A DNA stretch of 64,000 nucleotides from Gammaproteobacteria bacterium. Its GTDB lineage: Bacteria > Pseudomonadota > Gammaproteobacteria > GRL18. Below the pieces are notes generated by a model. The model was given only the letters and a program-made list of their open reading frames with translations. It did no database searches and was not told the origin of the DNA. The stretch's first letter is position 1, and each line of letters begins with the position of its first letter. The DNA is taken from positions 18,609-82,608 of the forward strand of contig JADGEM010000010.1 of NCBI GenBank assembly GCA_016744375.1, read 5' to 3'. The position numbers were made by a program, and so were the translations under genes. Of the stretch, positions 62,852 through 64,000 are shown piece by piece.

Positions 62852-63167
62852 TAAAGCATAATCCAAATAGGCAGAACTCTTTAGATTTAACCTGTAACCA
62901 CCAAAGGTACGACCTAATATCGCAGTCTTTTGGGTGGTAAACTTTTAGAGGTTGGCCAAATTACGGGCTGACCTCATTAAAAGTTGTGCTAGGTGATCTT
63001 GAATCTGGGCTTACCTTAATTTTAAGGTCAATAATTAACTTGTCCAAAATAGGATTGTTGTTCTAAAATGGACAGGTTAAAACAATAAAAAACATTTCTT
63101 ATAAATAACCCTGTCTACTGAAATATAAAAATACAAATAATTGGACAATTAAAAACTTAAAAATACA
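62852..63167. other. Non-coding spacer with hairpin 62897-62938
   Basis: No gene seen. ACCACCAAAG...CTTTTGGGTGGT (62897-62938) forms a hairpin. Three copies of TGGACA/TGTCCA occur before the next gene (near 63040, 63069 and 63142), possibly operator-like. Confidence 0.45.
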
Positions 63168-63590
63168 ATGAAAAACAAGACCAGATTATCCATAACTGAA
63201 GCAATTGAACTATCAGGCATATCAAGAAGTCAATTCTATTCAAAGTATATAAACAAAGGGCGTATATCAAAATTGCGTGATGAAAATAATAAGGTTTATA
63301 TTGATCCTGCTGAACTATTCAGGGTGTTTCCAAACATTAAAATAGATGAGGATAATACAGACTGTTGTTCTGAAACAAACAAATTAGAACAAAAATGTAT
63401 GCTATTTGAGCAGAAAAATACATTCTTAAAAGAACAGATTGAACACTATAAATTGCTTGAACAACGAGGGTTTGAACGTGAAATAGGTCTACAATCGACT
63501 ATAAAGCACTATCAAAGATCACTGCCGAATCCAGATAAAGAACAGAAAAAAGATAAGAAAAAACATAAAAAGAAAAAAAAGAACAAGTAA
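63168..63590 (+). CDS. HTH plus coiled-coil, Lys-rich protein
   Basis: 140 aa. N-terminal HTH-like region (LSITEAIELSGISRSQFYSKYINKG) resembling small DNA-binding proteins of plasmids and islands, then a coiled coil (FEQKNTFLKEQIEHYKLLEQ), ending in a KKHKKKKKNK tail. Family not identified. Part of the integrated element. Confidence 0.65.
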   Translation: MKNKTRLSITEAIELSGISRSQFYSKYINKGRISKLRDENNKVYIDPAELFRVFPNIKIDEDNTDCCSETNKLEQKCMLFEQKNTFLKEQIEHYKLLEQRGFEREIGLQSTIKHYQRSLPNPDKEQKKDKKKHKKKKKNK

Positions 63591-64000
63591 TAAGCTGACA
63601 AAGATATTTATCATTCATCCCACATAATTAGATTTAAGCAAGACACTGAAATGCAATATTTGAGTCTCGGTAGGTACTCCCAATATTGGATTAGTGAATA
63701 AATCAGAGGTAGTTTTTTTGAAATGAAGAAATAACTTTTTTACTAAATTATCAAAAATTTTAATTTATCTGGAGGGTGGTAATATTCCACCTAATTTAAC
63801 TTGCCCACTCTGGAAAACTTTACCACTCCTTTGCATCCTAGTTTTTCACTAAGCACCTATGTTTTGTTATTACTATAAAGGATAGTGTACAATTATTTGA
63901 ATAATTAGTCGACCCTGAAAAAAGATAAATTCCAGTGCTCTATAGATTACTGTACAATATTTATTGTTATTTTATCGTTCATAGTCCTATTTCTATAGGC
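63591..64000. other. Non-coding AT-rich end of the window
   Basis: I see no gene, RNA or clear repeat, apart from a minor GGTGG/CCACC inverted repeat near 63775-63790. The integrated element continues beyond the window. Confidence 0.5.

Overview
The window is 64 kb of AT-rich chromosomal DNA from a gammaproteobacterium, most likely a sulfur oxidizer. Pointers are a class I adenylate cyclase (cyaA) beside frataxin (cyaY), an argH next to an algZ/algR two-component pair as in pseudomonads, lptM-lysA, a lapD-lapG pair, and soxY-soxZ for thiosulfate/sulfur oxidation. No ribosomal gene is present, so the order (Thiotrichales-like is my guess) is inference.

Layout. 1-19.4 kb: a sigma-54 activator cut by the left edge, a repeat-rich spacer, an orphan ZnuA-like binding protein, algR-algZ facing argH, a PAS/degenerate-GGDEF protein, cyaA, two DUF302 proteins (one fused to a di-haem cytochrome c), cyaY, soxZ-soxY, a membrane histidine kinase and a kinase/sigma-54 response-regulator pair. 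19.5-39.7 kb: one long minus-strand operon. Its upstream half encodes a contractile injection system (CIS, Afp/PVC-like): DUF4255 protein, sheath, tube, an unknown His/Gln-rich protein, tube-baseplate adaptor, spike, PAAR-like tip, gp25 wedge, baseplate J with a fused beta-propeller, and tail protein I. Its downstream half encodes membrane and envelope proteins: a PASTA protein, an unknown anchored protein, a WD40-caspase lipoprotein, a START-like/caspase fusion, an M48-like metalloprotease and a TPR-CHAT protease. Divergent from it (40.2-45.0 kb) is a second operon beginning with a lipoprotein carrying two cysteine-peptidase domains (caspase plus NlpC/P60-like), then an Ig/FnIII-like lipoprotein and two membrane proteins. 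45-59.5 kb: lptM, lysA, a YchJ protein, a membrane-anchored cold-shock protein, DUF599, an AraC regulator, an NhaD/ArsB-type transporter with a CBS partner, a Card1-like nuclease, and a c-di-GMP block (HD-GYP, LapD, LapG). 59.7-64 kb: an integrated element next to a 5'-truncated tRNA-Leu(CAG), with a tyrosine integrase, a HigBA-type toxin-antitoxin, an HNH nuclease remnant and a small HTH/coiled-coil protein. Its far end lies outside the window.

The most interesting content is the CIS-caspase operon. The CIS lacks, within the window, the AAA+ ATPase, the tape measure and tail fibres. It is co-transcribed, judging by overlaps and short gaps, with membrane-anchored proteins and three caspase-fold peptidases bearing export signals; a fourth lies on the divergent operon. 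A reasonable inference is an envelope-attached CIS whose firing or assembly is tied to proteolysis, perhaps regulated cell death or contact signalling. This is a hypothesis from gene content and order only.

At the DNA level, a short repeat family based on GAGCC(A/T)TCAGC occurs as 18-bp tandem arrays directly after the stop codons of both sigma-54 regulators, as a single copy near 14.2 kb, and inside the coding sequence of the unknown CIS protein. Other repeats are an 11-bp tandem array at 1.7 kb and two nested palindromic (REP/MITE-like) elements at 23.2 and 48.3 kb.
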